From JACCTU01 sp963848525 (GTDB lineage Bacteria; Actinomycetota; Thermoleophilia; Gaiellales; Gaiellaceae): a DNA stretch of 64,000 nt. The notes beneath the pieces were generated by a model that was given only the letters and a program-made list of their open reading frames with translations, was not told the DNA's origin and did no database searches. The translations under genes and the position numbers were made by a program. Within the stretch, counting starts at the first letter, position 1. Each line of letters opens with the position of its first letter. The stretch spans positions 372,001 to 436,000 of the forward strand of contig CAWKDZ010000003.1 of assembly GCA_963848525.1 (NCBI GenBank), given 5' to 3'. Of this stretch, positions 6,948-17,342 are shown one piece after another.

Positions 6948-7855
6948 GCCGCGAACGACTCGTACGTCACGCGCAGTCCCTCGTCCAGCGGGACACGCGC
7001 GCTCCAACCGAGCTGGGCGCCCATCCGAGAGATGTCCAGCGCGCTCCGCTGCAACTCGCCGGGGCGCAGGGGCTTCTGCTCCGGCGTGATGTCCGTGCCC
7101 GCGATCTGCTGCATGCGCGCGAGCAAGTCGTTCACGGACGTGGCGACGCTCGTGCCGACGTTGAACGTGCCCGCGCGGCCGCTGCGTGCGGCGACGAGGA
7201 ACGCCTCGGCGACGTCGCCGACGTAGACGTAGTCGCGGGTCGGCATGCCGCCGCCGTAGACGACCGGCGTGCGGCCCTCGAGCAGGCACGCGCTGAAGAT
7301 CGCGACGACGCCTGCTTCGCCGTGCGCCTCCTGTCGCGGGCCGTAGACGTTGCCGAGCCGCAGCACGACGTTCGGCTGCCCGTGCAGCCGCGACCACGTC
7401 CCCACGTACGCCTCGGCCGCGAGCTTCGACGCGCCGTACGGCGAGCCGGGCTGCGGCTGGACCTCCTCGGGCGTGGGGAGCGGTGCCTCGTCGCCGTAGA
7501 GCGCACCGCCGGTCGACGCGAAGACCGTGGCCGCACCTACCTGCCGCGCCGCCTCGAGCACGTTGAGCGTGCCGAGCACGTTGACGGACTCGTCGTGCGC
7601 GGGGTCCTCGACCGAGGCGGTCACGCTCGCCTGGGCCGCGAGGTGGCAGACGGCCGACGGCTCGAAGTCGGCGACCAGCGCTGCCAGCTCGTCGCTGCGG
7701 ATGTCGAGCACGCGCAGCTCGACGCCGTCGGGAACCTTCGCGCGGTCACCGCTCGAGAGGTCGTCCACGACGAGAACCTCGTAGCCCGACCCGGCGAACC
7801 GCTCGGCCACGTGAGAGCCGACGAAGCCCGCCCCGCCCGTGACCACGGCCCGCAC
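6944..7855 (-). CDS. NAD-dependent sugar epimerase (UDP-glucose 4-epimerase-like)
   Basis: A 303-residue short-chain dehydrogenase of the extended epimerase family. It has the nucleotide-binding loop TGGAGFVGSHVAE near residue 6, the DDLSSG segment that follows strand 2, the conserved Ser/Thr region FASTGGALYG and the catalytic Tyr-Lys pair in SPYGASKLAAEAY. Such enzymes invert C4 of UDP-sugars to supply donors for polysaccharide assembly; the exact substrate cannot be told. It is the last gene of the minus-strand run 15151 to 6944. The start MRAVVTGG is the family start. Confidence 0.88.
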   Translation of the reverse strand: MRAVVTGGAGFVGSHVAERFAGSGYEVLVVDDLSSGDRAKVPDGVELRVLDIRSDELAALVADFEPSAVCHLAAQASVTASVEDPAHDESVNVLGTLNVLEAARQVGAATVFASTGGALYGDEAPLPTPEEVQPQPGSPYGASKLAAEAYVGTWSRLHGQPNVVLRLGNVYGPRQEAHGEAGVVAIFSACLLEGRTPVVYGGGMPTRDYVYVGDVAEAFLVAARSGRAGTFNVGTSVATSVNDLLARMQQIAGTDITPEQKPLRPGELQRSALDISRMGAQLGWSARVPLDEGLRVTYESFAA

Positions 7856-7868
7856 CGCTGCGTGCCGC

Positions 7869-8870
<1,002 letters not shown>

Positions 8871-8881
8871 GGTGTCCAAGC

Positions 8882-9448
8882 CTAGCCGCGGTGGACGTCG
8901 AAGAGCGCCCGCGCGAGGCGCGTCGTCAGCTCGTGCACGCGGTCGGCGATCTCGCGCTGTACCTGCGGCGCTCGGCCGATCGGGTCGTCGATCTCCGCGG
9001 GGCTCCACTGCGCGTCGACGTCCCGCGGCCGAGCGTCCAGGAGCGCGAGCGCGCGCTCGGCGCGCTCGACGGGACCGGAGCTGGGCTCGACGTCCAGCTC
9101 CTCGAGCGCGGCGACGAGCTCGAGGATCGTGAACGTGCGCTCGCGGCGCGCGCCTGCGTCGACGACCGCAGCGACGCCGTGGTGGCGCTCGAACCCGACC
9201 ACGAGGTCGGCGCGGGAGAGGTCGGCGCGCGAGACCGAGCGCGAGCGGTGGGCCGAGATGTCCACCCCGAGCCGCTCGGCCTCGGCCCCCGCCTCGGCGA
9301 GCGCCGACACGCCTTCGACGTCGAGCGTGCCGAACGAGTGCGTCCGCACGGCGTCGGGCGGTGCCGCTGCCCGGAACACCGCCTCGGCGAGCGCGCTCCG
9401 GAAGCGGTTGCCGGTGCAGACGAAGACGATCTCGAGCGGCGCGGTCAC
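8882..9448 (-). CDS. Low-molecular-weight protein tyrosine phosphatase
   Basis: A 188-residue cytosolic phosphatase with the P-loop VCTGNRFRSALAE (CX5R, nucleophile Cys near residue 10) and a late acidic DDP motif (EIDDPIG) that provides the general acid. In polysaccharide loci such enzymes dephosphorylate the tyrosine cluster of the Wzz/BY-kinase partner, here encoded at 13856-15151 on the same strand. The start GTG gives the expected MTAPLEIVFVCTGN beginning. It overlaps the upstream glycosyltransferase by 4 bases, showing translational coupling. Confidence 0.9.
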   Translation of the reverse strand: MTAPLEIVFVCTGNRFRSALAEAVFRAAAPPDAVRTHSFGTLDVEGVSALAEAGAEAERLGVDISAHRSRSVSRADLSRADLVVGFERHHGVAAVVDAGARRERTFTILELVAALEELDVEPSSGPVERAERALALLDARPRDVDAQWSPAEIDDPIGRAPQVQREIADRVHELTTRLARALFDVHRG

Positions 9449-10467
9449 AGCTGCTCGTACAGATCGAGGTAGCGGCGCGTCATCTCGCGTTCGCTGAAGG
9501 CGTCGGCGAGTGCGTGTCCGGCCTCCGCGAGGCTCTCCGCGAGCTCGCGGTCCTCGAGCACGCGGCGCAGCGCCGCTGCGACGTCCTCCGCGTCGTCGGG
9601 CCGCGCGAGGCACGCGGTCACGCCGTCGTCGAGCAACTCGCCGACGCCCCGAACTGCCGTCGCGACGACGGGAACCTCGGCGGCGAGCGCTTCGAGCACG
9701 ACCATCGGCAGCCCTTCCCAATGCGACGTGAGCAGGAGCGCGTCGGCCGCGCCGAGCAGGGACCGAGCATCGTCGCGCCCTCCGGCGAACACGACGCGGG
9801 CCAAGCCGACCGCGTTCTCCAGCTCGGTCTGCAGCGGACCCGTGCCGATGACGACGAGCTTCGCATCCGGAACGAGCGCGAGCGCGCGCATCGCGAGCTG
9901 CTGGTTCTTCTGCGGAACGAGGCGCCCGATGTTCACGACGATCGGTCCGGTGTGCCGCGCAAGCCGCTCGAGCCCCTCGCGGTCGGGGGGCGGGGCCGGG
10001 CTCACGCCGTTGACGACCGTGGTGTGCACCTCGAGCCCTTGCTCTGCGAGCGCCGCTGCGACACCCGGCCCGCACGCGACGACCGGCAGGCGCGAGAAGC
10101 GAAGCGCGCGCGCCGCCGCCGCGTAGTCCTCGTCCGGCACGCCGTGCACTGTCACGAGCCCGCGCAGGCTCCGCGGCGCGGCGAGTCTCGCGGCGACGGC
10201 CATCGACGGGTTGTGCGCGTGCACGACTTCCGGCGACCACTTCCGCATCACTCCGCGCAGGGCGAGCGCCGCGCGCGAGAGGCCGAACGCCGAGCGTCGC
10301 ACGAAGGGCAGCTCGAAGTGCTCGGCGTGCAACTCGGCCGCGAGCGGTCCCGGCGCTGCCGCCACCGCGGCCTCGTGCCCGGCGGCACGCGCGCCGTGCG
10401 CGAGCGAGAGCACGACCCGCTCGGCGCCTCCGCGCTGGAGCTCCTGGACGACCTGCAGGATCCGCAC
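9445..10467 (-). CDS. Family 4 glycosyltransferase
   Basis: A 340-residue GT-B fold enzyme. The N-terminal acceptor half begins MRILQVVQELQRGGAERVV. The C-terminal donor half has IVVNIGRLVPQKNQQLAMRAL, LLLTSHWEGLPMVVLEALAAEVPVVATAVRGVGELL, with the EX7E nucleotide-sugar signature. It is predicted to add one sugar to a lipid-linked polysaccharide precursor on the cytoplasmic face. Its stop overlaps the phosphatase start. The specific sugar cannot be deduced. Confidence 0.9.
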   Translation of the reverse strand: MRILQVVQELQRGGAERVVLSLAHGARAAGHEAAVAAAPGPLAAELHAEHFELPFVRRSAFGLSRAALALRGVMRKWSPEVVHAHNPSMAVAARLAAPRSLRGLVTVHGVPDEDYAAAARALRFSRLPVVACGPGVAAALAEQGLEVHTTVVNGVSPAPPPDREGLERLARHTGPIVVNIGRLVPQKNQQLAMRALALVPDAKLVVIGTGPLQTELENAVGLARVVFAGGRDDARSLLGAADALLLTSHWEGLPMVVLEALAAEVPVVATAVRGVGELLDDGVTACLARPDDAEDVAAALRRVLEDRELAESLAEAGHALADAFSEREMTRRYLDLYEQL

Positions 10468-10473
10468 GAGCCG

Positions 10474-11433
10474 CTAGTACAGCTGTTCTTCGCCGAACCC
10501 GAGTCGCTTGTCGAGCCGGAGCTGGCGGGCGCGCGCCAGCCGCCCGACGAGCGCGGGCGACGTCGAGAGGGCGCGCGCCTTCCAGACGAGCATGCGTTCG
10601 CTCGGCATCAGCGCGGCAGCCCGGCGGAAGTCCCGCGCGGCGGCGCCGTAGTCCCCGGCCCGGAGCGCGCGCTCGGCAGCCCGGGCGAGGCGCCGCGGGC
10701 CTGGCTCGGAGAGCCGAAGCTCGACGTACGCGCGCTCCTCGCCGTCGAGCGGCAGGTGCTCGAGCGCGCTCCGGAGGACGGCGTCGGCGTCGTCGTCCAT
10801 CCGCTCGCGGTCGGCGGAGAGGCCGGCTCCCCAGCGCAGCAGCGCGAGCGGTCGCGGCTGCAGCGTCACCCGCGTGCCGGCGAACACGGCCCGCAGCCAG
10901 AAGTCCCAGTCCTCGGCGCTGCGCAGGTCCTCCCGGAACGGTCCGAGCTCGTGCACGAGCGTCCGCGGGAAGACGGACATGATCGAGACGAAGTTCTGCT
11001 CCAGGATCGCGCGCCGCTGGGCGTCGGGGGCCGGGAACCCCCGCCGGAAGCGGAGCTTGCGCGGATGGATGCCGCCGGGGAAGAGCAGGTACGCGTTCCC
11101 CGTCACGATCCCGCCGTGGCGCTCCCAGAGCCGCACGAGCTCCTCGAGGTGGAGCGGGAGCAGCACGTCGTCGGCGTCGCAGAACGCGATCAGCTCCCCG
11201 CGCGCCTCCGCGAGCCCACGGTTGCGGGCCGCCGCGACGCCCGCGTGCGCCTGCCGGAGCACACGCACCGCGCCGGCGTGCGCCTCCGCGATCGCCGCGG
11301 TCTCGTCCTCCGATCCGTCGTCGACGACCAGGAGCTCGAAGTCGCCGAACGTCTGCGCGAGCACGGAGCCGATCGCCGCGCCGATCGTCGCGGCCGCGTT
11401 GCGTGCGGGCATGACGAAGCTGACGCGCGTCAC
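10474..11433 (-). CDS. Family 2 glycosyltransferase
   Basis: A 319-residue GT-A enzyme: VSFVMPARNAAATIGAAIGSVLAQT, DFELLVVDDGSEDETAAIA and the metal-binding FCDADDVLLPLHLEEL are the classical GT2 blocks. The last ~80 residues are helical and Arg-rich (AERALRAGDYGAAARDFRRAA), resembling a TPR-like tail. The GTG at 11431-11433 overlaps the preceding gene by 4 bases (GTGA). A longer frame upstream is non-homologous and rejected. Confidence 0.9.
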   Translation of the reverse strand: MTRVSFVMPARNAAATIGAAIGSVLAQTFGDFELLVVDDGSEDETAAIAEAHAGAVRVLRQAHAGVAAARNRGLAEARGELIAFCDADDVLLPLHLEELVRLWERHGGIVTGNAYLLFPGGIHPRKLRFRRGFPAPDAQRRAILEQNFVSIMSVFPRTLVHELGPFREDLRSAEDWDFWLRAVFAGTRVTLQPRPLALLRWGAGLSADRERMDDDADAVLRSALEHLPLDGEERAYVELRLSEPGPRRLARAAERALRAGDYGAAARDFRRAAALMPSERMLVWKARALSTSPALVGRLARARQLRLDKRLGFGEEQLY

Positions 11434-12527
11434 CGGCGCAGCGCCTCCTCGTACACCGCGACCGTCGCGTCCGCCATCGCGTCCGTCGAGAAGCGCTCGC
11501 ACACCGTGCGCGCGCCCTCGCGCGCGAGCCGCACGCGGAGCTCCTCGTCTGCCGCCAGCCGGTCGAGCGCGCGCGCGAGCTCGTCGGCGCGGTCGGGCTC
11601 GACGAGCAGGCCGTTCTCGCCGTCGCGCAGGAGCTCGGGGACGCCGCCGACACGCGTCGCGACGACCGGCAGCGCCTCGGCCATCGCCTCGAGCGCTGCC
11701 ATCGGCAGGTTCTCGTCGCGCGAGGCGAGCACGAACACGTCGAGCTCGCCGAAACGCCTGCGGGCGTTCGGCACCTCGCCGTGGAAGCGCGCGTCCACAC
11801 CCAGGCGCGCCGCCAGCGCCGGGAGCTCGGCCGCGAGCGGCCCGTCGCCGAACACCTCGACGCGCAGCGGCGCCTCGACGCGCGCGGCAGCCTCGAGCAG
11901 CACGTCCACGCCCTTGCGCTGCTCGAGCACGCCCGCGGTCCCGACGACGAGCGGCTCGCGGCGCGGGGCCGGCTCGGCCGGCTCGACGGTGACGCCGTTC
12001 GGCACGACCCGTAGCCGCCGCTCCGGCAGGCCGTGCGCGGCGAGGAAATCCGCGACCGCGCGCGAGGGGACGATCACGAGCCCGAGCCGCGCGAGCGCGT
12101 TCTCGATCCCCAGGTTGCCGTGCAGGAGCCAGGCCCGGCGCGACCGCGAGACGCCCGGCAGCGGAGCGTCCGGCCGGCCGACGAGGGGAGCGATCTCGTG
12201 CGGCAGCCCGTGGAACGTGTGCACGCAGGCGGTGCCGAGCGTCCGACCGAGCACGCGCGCGAGCAGTCCGGCGCGGCGGTCTTGCGTGTGCACGAGCTCC
12301 GCCTCGCGCAGGTCCGGGCGCAGGCGCACGAGGCCACGCACGTCGAGCTTGTGCGAGAGCGGCGTCGCGCTCGCCTCGACGCCGAGCCGCGTGAACGTGG
12401 TCGCGACCTCCTCGTTGGCGCAGAGCACACGCACGTCGTGGCCGCGGGCGGCGACGGCCGGCGCGAGCTCACGCAGGTGCGTGACGGGGCCTGCACCCGG
12501 GAGCGTGGACACGTACACGACCCTCAT
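11430..12527 (-). CDS. Family 4 glycosyltransferase
   Basis: A 365-residue GT-B enzyme starting MRVVYVSTLPGAGPVTHLRELAPAVAARG. It contains HTFHGLPHEIAPL, the donor-domain VVGTAGVLEQRKGVDVLLEA and FVLASRDENLPMAALEAMAEALPVVATRVGGVPELLRDGENGLLV with the EX7E pattern. It overlaps the Wzy gene upstream and the GT2 gene downstream by 4 bases each, so these genes are translationally coupled. The acceptor is presumably the growing undecaprenyl-linked oligosaccharide. Confidence 0.92.
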   Translation of the reverse strand: MRVVYVSTLPGAGPVTHLRELAPAVAARGHDVRVLCANEEVATTFTRLGVEASATPLSHKLDVRGLVRLRPDLREAELVHTQDRRAGLLARVLGRTLGTACVHTFHGLPHEIAPLVGRPDAPLPGVSRSRRAWLLHGNLGIENALARLGLVIVPSRAVADFLAAHGLPERRLRVVPNGVTVEPAEPAPRREPLVVGTAGVLEQRKGVDVLLEAAARVEAPLRVEVFGDGPLAAELPALAARLGVDARFHGEVPNARRRFGELDVFVLASRDENLPMAALEAMAEALPVVATRVGGVPELLRDGENGLLVEPDRADELARALDRLAADEELRVRLAREGARTVCERFSTDAMADATVAVYEEALRR

Positions 12528-13852
12528 CCAGCGCGGCGGCCCTCGACCCACAGGGCCGTCGCGATCCCGCCGATCAGCCAGAAGGGCGCGTAGTACTGCT
12601 CGGACAGGAACAGCGCCGACACCGCCGCGACGATCAGGGCCGTGCGGACCGCGGCCGCGTACCCGGGCGCGCCGTAGCCGCGCCGGACCGAAGCGGTCAG
12701 GCGTCCGAAGGTCTCGACCAGGAAGGCGAGGAAGAGGACGAGCGCGACGAAGCCGAGCTCCGCGGCGACGTCGAGGTACGCGTTGTGAACGACCAGGGTC
12801 AGGTCGGCCGGGTCGAGCGTCTCGCCGAGCCGCGCGTACTGCGTCTTGAAGTTGCCCGGGCCCACGCCCAGGAACGGTTGCTCGCCCGCGAGGCGCGCGG
12901 CCGCGCGCCAGGCGTCGAGGCGGGTCTGCACGTTCTCCTCGGCGACGCTCTGCTTCGCCTCGAACCCGACCTCGAACCGGTCCGGGCTCGACTGGATCAG
13001 CGTCGCCGCGCCCGCGGCGCCGAGGAGCAGGCCGACGAGCAGGATCGGGACGTGGCGGCGCTCGGTGAAGAAGTGCCAGATCGCCGCGGCGGCGAGCCCG
13101 ACGAGCGCGCCGCGCGAGAACGTGAGCACGATCGAGGCGCCGATCGCGCCGATCAGCGCCAACACGAGCGGACGCAGGTAGCGGCTCTCCCCGAGCAGCC
13201 AGAACGTCAGCGGCAGCGTCGTCGCGAGCACGAACGCGAGGTCGTTCGGGTCGCCGTAGGTCGGCTTCGCGACGAGCGCGTCGTGGGTGCCGAGGAAGTT
13301 GTAGACGGCGAGCAGTCCCGCGGCGGCGGCCGCGAGCGAGAGCGTCCACGCGAGCCGTCGCTGCAGGACGCGGTCGCCGAGCAGCTGGCTGACGATCACG
13401 AACATGGCGACGAACGCGGCGTAGCGAACCGCGGTCGACGCTGCGGCCGGGATCTCGTCGGCCTGCACCGTCGACGCGAGCACGATCGCGAGCAGCAGGA
13501 AGACGATCGCGTGGCTTCGGTCGAGCACGATCTTGTGCCGCACGGCCAGCGCGTAGAGCGCGAAGCTCGCGAAGCAGACGAGGCCCGCGACCTTCGTGAT
13601 CGTGATCGTCTCGTTCGAGCTGATCGCGACGGCCGACTCGAGCGGCGCAGCGGCCGCGAGGAGCAGCACAGCGAAGTCGACGCGGAGGACGCAGAGCATC
13701 AGCCCGGCCACGCCGACGGCGGCCCCGATCGCGGCCAGCGGGTCCAGCACGGCGAGCAGCGCGAGCGGGACCGCGAGCAACGCGCCCGCGACGCCGACCG
13801 CGAGCAGGACGCCCGGGCGGTCGTCGACCCGTGGCGCGGTCGTGACGGTCAC
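12524..13852 (-). CDS. O-antigen ligase/polymerase (Wzy-like) membrane protein
   Basis: A 442-residue polytopic protein with about 11 hydrophobic helices. A large extracytoplasmic loop (about residues 280-350) contains the Wzy_C-type segment AEENVQTRLDAWRAAARL and FLGVGPGNFKTQYARLG. Family members polymerise lipid-linked repeat units or ligate them on the outer face of the membrane. GTG at 13852 leads to MTVTTAPRV, and the first helix follows. It sits between the Wzz/BY-kinase and a glycosyltransferase. A second Wzy-like gene lies at 22945. Confidence 0.88.
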   Translation of the reverse strand: MTVTTAPRVDDRPGVLLAVGVAGALLAVPLALLAVLDPLAAIGAAVGVAGLMLCVLRVDFAVLLLAAAAPLESAVAISSNETITITKVAGLVCFASFALYALAVRHKIVLDRSHAIVFLLLAIVLASTVQADEIPAAASTAVRYAAFVAMFVIVSQLLGDRVLQRRLAWTLSLAAAAAGLLAVYNFLGTHDALVAKPTYGDPNDLAFVLATTLPLTFWLLGESRYLRPLVLALIGAIGASIVLTFSRGALVGLAAAAIWHFFTERRHVPILLVGLLLGAAGAATLIQSSPDRFEVGFEAKQSVAEENVQTRLDAWRAAARLAGEQPFLGVGPGNFKTQYARLGETLDPADLTLVVHNAYLDVAAELGFVALVLFLAFLVETFGRLTASVRRGYGAPGYAAAVRTALIVAAVSALFLSEQYYAPFWLIGGIATALWVEGRRAG

Positions 13853-13855
13853 GCG

Positions 13856-15151
13856 TTACTCCTGGCCGTAGTAGTAGTCGCCGCGAGGCATGCGCGAGCG
13901 GTTCAGCACGACGGCCGTCGGCTTGACCGCGACGAGCGAGAGCCGCTCGATCGCCTCGCGGACCTGGCGCCGCTTCGTCGAGTCGGCGCTCGCGACGATC
14001 AGGGTCGTCTCGACCGCGCTCGCCATGATCCGCGCGTCGTTGACCGGGACAAGCGGCGTGCTGTCGAGCACGACGACGTCGTACTTCGCCGTGAGCTTGT
14101 CGAGCGTCTCGGGGAACCGCGTCGAGAGCACCTCGCCTGGGTTGTCCGCAGGCGCTCCGGCCGTGAGCACGTCCAGTGTCGCGAGGCTGGTCTTGTGCAG
14201 GGCCTTCGCAACGTCGAGGCCGTTGAGCACGTCCCAGAGCCCGGGCGACCGAGGCAGGTCGAGCAGCTCGGCGATCCGGCCCCGCCGGAGGTCGCCGTCG
14301 ACAAGGAGCGTGCGCGTCCCGGCGCGCGCCAGCGTCGTGGCCAGCCCGAACGAGACCGTCGTCTTCCCGTGCCGGCCCTCCGGGCTTGTGACCACGACCG
14401 ACTTGAAGCCGTTCTCCGAGAACTGGAGGTTCGTGCGCAGGTCCCGCATCGACTCCGCGATGATCCGGAACTCGGTGTTGGCCGAGAGTTCGTCGGGCGA
14501 GCTCAGGCTCGGCAGCTTGCGCTCGAGCGGGATCTCCCCGTAGACCGGAACGCCCGCGATCGCGGCGAGCTCCTCGGCGGTCTCGACCTTGCTCGTCAGC
14601 GTCTCGCGCAGGAGCGCCGCCCCGACGCCGAAGCCGAGACCGAGGACGACCGCGACGGCGAGCGTGAGCGCCTCCTGCGGGAAGACGGGCTCCTCCGCCA
14701 CGGCGGGCTCCTCGACCTGGTTGACCTCGACCTGCTCGAGGCCGAGCCCACCGTTCTCGACGCGGTCGATCAGCACGTCGGTGACGGCCTGCGCGGCCTG
14801 CTGCGCCTGCTCCGGGTCCTCGTCGCGGACGCGGATCTTCAGGATCGGGACGTCCGAGTCGGAGTCGACGGTGACCGGGCCCACTTCACGGCCGAGCCGC
14901 CGCGAGGCCTCGAGCCTCGTCGTCCGTGAGGACGCGGCGTTCGCGTACACCGGCACGACCGCGCCGAGGGAGAGGAAGAAGGAGAGGTCGTCTCGCTCGC
15001 CCGTCGGCTCGAGCACGATCGTCGAGGTCGACTCGTACTGCGGCGTCACGACCTGAAGCGCGACGATCGCGACGGCGATCACCGTGGCGAACGTGGCGAG
15101 GAAGACCAGCTTTCGACGCCACAGCACCTGGAGGAGCTCGTTGAGATCCAT
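13856..15151 (-). CDS. Wzz-type chain-length regulator fused to BY-kinase
   Basis: A 431-residue membrane protein of the tyrosine-autokinase type. An N-terminal Wzz domain has two transmembrane helices (about 17-37 and 165-185) flanking an extracytoplasmic coiled region. A cytoplasmic ATPase of the CpsD/Wzc C-terminal kind follows, with Walker A SPEGRHGKTTVSFGLA, Walker A' LLVDGDLRRG and Walker B VVVLDSTPLVPVNDA. It ends YYYGQE, a very short tyrosine cluster. It should set polysaccharide chain length through cycles of autophosphorylation reversed by the phosphatase at 8882. It is the first gene of the minus-strand run and diverges from a glycosyltransferase 49 bases away. Confidence 0.92.
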   Translation of the reverse strand: MDLNELLQVLWRRKLVFLATFATVIAVAIVALQVVTPQYESTSTIVLEPTGERDDLSFFLSLGAVVPVYANAASSRTTRLEASRRLGREVGPVTVDSDSDVPILKIRVRDEDPEQAQQAAQAVTDVLIDRVENGGLGLEQVEVNQVEEPAVAEEPVFPQEALTLAVAVVLGLGFGVGAALLRETLTSKVETAEELAAIAGVPVYGEIPLERKLPSLSSPDELSANTEFRIIAESMRDLRTNLQFSENGFKSVVVTSPEGRHGKTTVSFGLATTLARAGTRTLLVDGDLRRGRIAELLDLPRSPGLWDVLNGLDVAKALHKTSLATLDVLTAGAPADNPGEVLSTRFPETLDKLTAKYDVVVLDSTPLVPVNDARIMASAVETTLIVASADSTKRRQVREAIERLSLVAVKPTAVVLNRSRMPRGDYYYGQE

Positions 15152-15200
15152 GTTCCCTCTGTATTAGCGGTGCCGGCCGCGGACCGGCAACAATACTTCC

Positions 15201-16271
15201 GTGCAGGCTCCCCCCCGACGGCGCCTGCTGGTCGTGTCGCAGCCGCTCGGCGAGGGAGTGCCGCAGCAGGTGCTCGACACGCTCGAATTGCTCGATCGCG
15301 GCCGTTTCGAGGTCGAGGTGGCGTGCCCGCCCGAATCGACCCTCTGGGACGGCCTGGCGGGCTCGGACGTCCGTCTGCACCGGATCTCGAGACGGCGCAG
15401 GCCGGGCCCGAGTGACGCGGTCACGCTGCGCACGCTGCTCCCCCTCGTCGGGCGGGCGGACGTCGTCCATCTGCACGCCGCGAAGGCGGGGTTCGTCGGG
15501 CGGCTCGCGTGTGCGCTCCGTGGCCGTACGAATCGGTGCGTGTTCACGCCGCACGCCTGGTCGTTCTGGGCGCGGCGAGGCTACGTCGCCGCGGAGCGGC
15601 TCGCGGCGCGCTGGTGCCGGCACCTGCTCGTCGTCTCGGAGGCCGAGCGGGCAGCGGGCCTCGCGGCCGGCGTCGGCTCCCCCGAGCAGTACCGCGTGAT
15701 CCTCAACGGGATCGACCTCGAGCGGTTCGCGGCGGCGCCGCGTCCGGTCCCGGGGCGCGTCGTCTCGATCGCGCGGCTCGCGCCGCAGAAGCGGCCCGAC
15801 CTGCTCGTGCGCGCGTTTCGCCGCGTCGAGGACGCGGAGCTCTTGCTCGTCGGCGACGGGCCGCTCCGCCCCGAGGTCGAGCGGCTCGTGGCCGAGCTCG
15901 GGCTGGGCGACCGCGTGCGCCTGGTCGGCAACCGTCGGGACGTGGCCGACCTGCTCGCCGAGGCCGCCTGCGTCGTCCTCGCGAGCGACTACGAGGGCTG
16001 CCCGCTGACGGTGCTCGAGGCGATGGCGGCGGGCGTGCCCGTCGTCGCGACGCGCGTCGGCGGGGTCCCCGAGCTGATCGACGACGGCCGGACCGGGCTG
16101 CTCGTCGAGCCGGGTGACGAGAGGGCGCTCGGGGCCGCGATCTCGCTTGCCCTCGACGCGCGGGAGCTCGGCGCGGCCGCCCGCGAGGAGGCGCGCCGGC
16201 GTTTCTCGCGCGAGCGCATGGCCGCCGAGATCGCGGCGCTCTACGAGGAGGTCGGCGCGGCGTCTTCCTGA
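15201..16271 (+). CDS. Family 4 glycosyltransferase
   Basis: A 356-residue GT-B enzyme with LLVVSQPLGEGVPQQVLDTLELL at the N-terminus, FTPHAWSFWARRGY, RVVSIARLAPQKRPDLLVRAFRR and VLASDYEGCPLTVLEAMAAGVPVVATRVGGVPELIDDGRTGLLVEPGD in the donor half. The GTG start is 49 bases from the divergent Wzz gene. Its 3' end overlaps the convergent methyltransferase gene by 31 bases, which is unusually long for two real genes, but both frames have clear family motifs. Confidence 0.92.
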   Translation: MQAPPRRRLLVVSQPLGEGVPQQVLDTLELLDRGRFEVEVACPPESTLWDGLAGSDVRLHRISRRRRPGPSDAVTLRTLLPLVGRADVVHLHAAKAGFVGRLACALRGRTNRCVFTPHAWSFWARRGYVAAERLAARWCRHLLVVSEAERAAGLAAGVGSPEQYRVILNGIDLERFAAAPRPVPGRVVSIARLAPQKRPDLLVRAFRRVEDAELLLVGDGPLRPEVERLVAELGLGDRVRLVGNRRDVADLLAEAACVVLASDYEGCPLTVLEAMAAGVPVVATRVGGVPELIDDGRTGLLVEPGDERALGAAISLALDARELGAAAREEARRRFSRERMAAEIAALYEEVGAASS

Positions 16272-17143
16272 GGCTTGCGCCCGATCGCCCAGACCGCGCT
16301 CGGGATCACGTAGGCCATCGGGTGGCGCTCGAGCCACGCGTCCGTGTACTTGAGCGGCAGCGCGAGCCACGCGGTCGCCAGCCGCGCCAGCCGGTAGAGG
16401 CGTGCGCTGCGCCCGGAGAGCAGCAGCGCGAGGTACTCCGAGATCGTCCACGCGGCCGCCGACCCCGGCCCGACGGCGACGCCGCTTCCCTCCACCTCGA
16501 AGCCGTGCCGCTCGAGCTCGGCGCGGAGGCCCTGCTCGGTGTAGCGGCGGTAGTCGGCCGGCGAGGCGTGGTACCCCTGGAGGAACGGCACGTCGACGAG
16601 AAGCCGGCCGCCGGGGCGCAGCACGCGGGCGGCCTCGGCCAGGGTCGCCTGCTCGTCGGCGACGTGCTCGAGCACGGCCATCAGGATCAACCCGTCCGCG
16701 CAGGCGTCCCGAAAAGGCAGCCGCTCGGCGACGCCGACCACGTCCGCCAGCGGGCCGGGCTCGATCTCGAGGTTGAGCACGTTCGCCCCGTAGCTCGTCT
16801 CGCCGGCGCCGACGTTGAGGACCAGGGCATTTTCGGCGTAGGATTTGACGAAGCCGTCGACCTGTGCAAGCGAACGCCCAGTCTTGTACGTCAGCGGCGG
16901 TCGCAGGTACCGCCGGTGCCGCAGCACGCCCGGAGCCAGCGAGCGGGGGACTAGACCCCGGGCACCGGGGTCCCAGCGCGGGTCGAGCGACGGAGCGGCC
17001 GAGTCCGGCGGCAGTAGCACGGGCACGCCCGCCGCCGCCCCGTACTCGGCGCCGCACGCCGGACAGCGCGCTTCCGGCCCGGTCCAGTCGAGCTCGCTGC
17101 GGCAGCGAGGACAGGCGGCCACCGTGTCGAGGGCCGGACGCAT
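16241..17143 (-). CDS. SAM-dependent methyltransferase with N-terminal zinc ribbon
   Basis: The 300-residue product starts with a Trm112-like zinc ribbon (CPRCRSELDWTGPEARCPACG, two CXXC pairs). A class I methyltransferase follows: the SAM loop is LVLNVGAGETSYGANVLNLE, and GLILMAVLEHVADEQATLAEAARVLRPGGRLLVDVPF carries strand 4 and the post-IV motif. Similar proteins are common in sugar-modification loci and may methylate a glycan precursor. The end overlaps the convergent glycosyltransferase by 31 bases. Repeat copy 2 begins 12 bases upstream of its ATG. Confidence 0.87.
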   Translation of the reverse strand: MRPALDTVAACPRCRSELDWTGPEARCPACGAEYGAAAGVPVLLPPDSAAPSLDPRWDPGARGLVPRSLAPGVLRHRRYLRPPLTYKTGRSLAQVDGFVKSYAENALVLNVGAGETSYGANVLNLEIEPGPLADVVGVAERLPFRDACADGLILMAVLEHVADEQATLAEAARVLRPGGRLLVDVPFLQGYHASPADYRRYTEQGLRAELERHGFEVEGSGVAVGPGSAAAWTISEYLALLLSGRSARLYRLARLATAWLALPLKYTDAWLERHPMAYVIPSAVWAIGRKPQEDAAPTSS

Positions 17144-17154
17144 GCCGTGACTCT

Positions 17155-17319
17155 AGGAGGGTTTGGAGGGACGTCGCTCGTCGTGGGGGTGCGATGGTCG
17201 TTCCGAGGCAAGGACGCAGGGAGCGCTCGTATCGAATAGATACGGGCGCGACTGAGGACGCGGCCTCGGGGCGAGCAGCGCGGCCCCACGGCACAGCCGT
17301 CGTCTCGCCGAACCCTCCT
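17155..17319 (+). repeat. Structured intergenic repeat, copy 2
   Basis: The second copy shares most bases with copy 1. The ends AGGAGGGTTTGG and the reverse complement of CGAACCCTCCT pair, with a U-G wobble. The central hairpin is GCGCTCGTATC-GAATA-GATACGGGCGC with one U-G pair. It fills the gap between the divergent methyltransferase and GHL15-like genes and is oriented toward the latter. Confidence 0.85.
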
Positions 17320-17342
17320 TCAAGGCGTCACTCGGTCGAGGG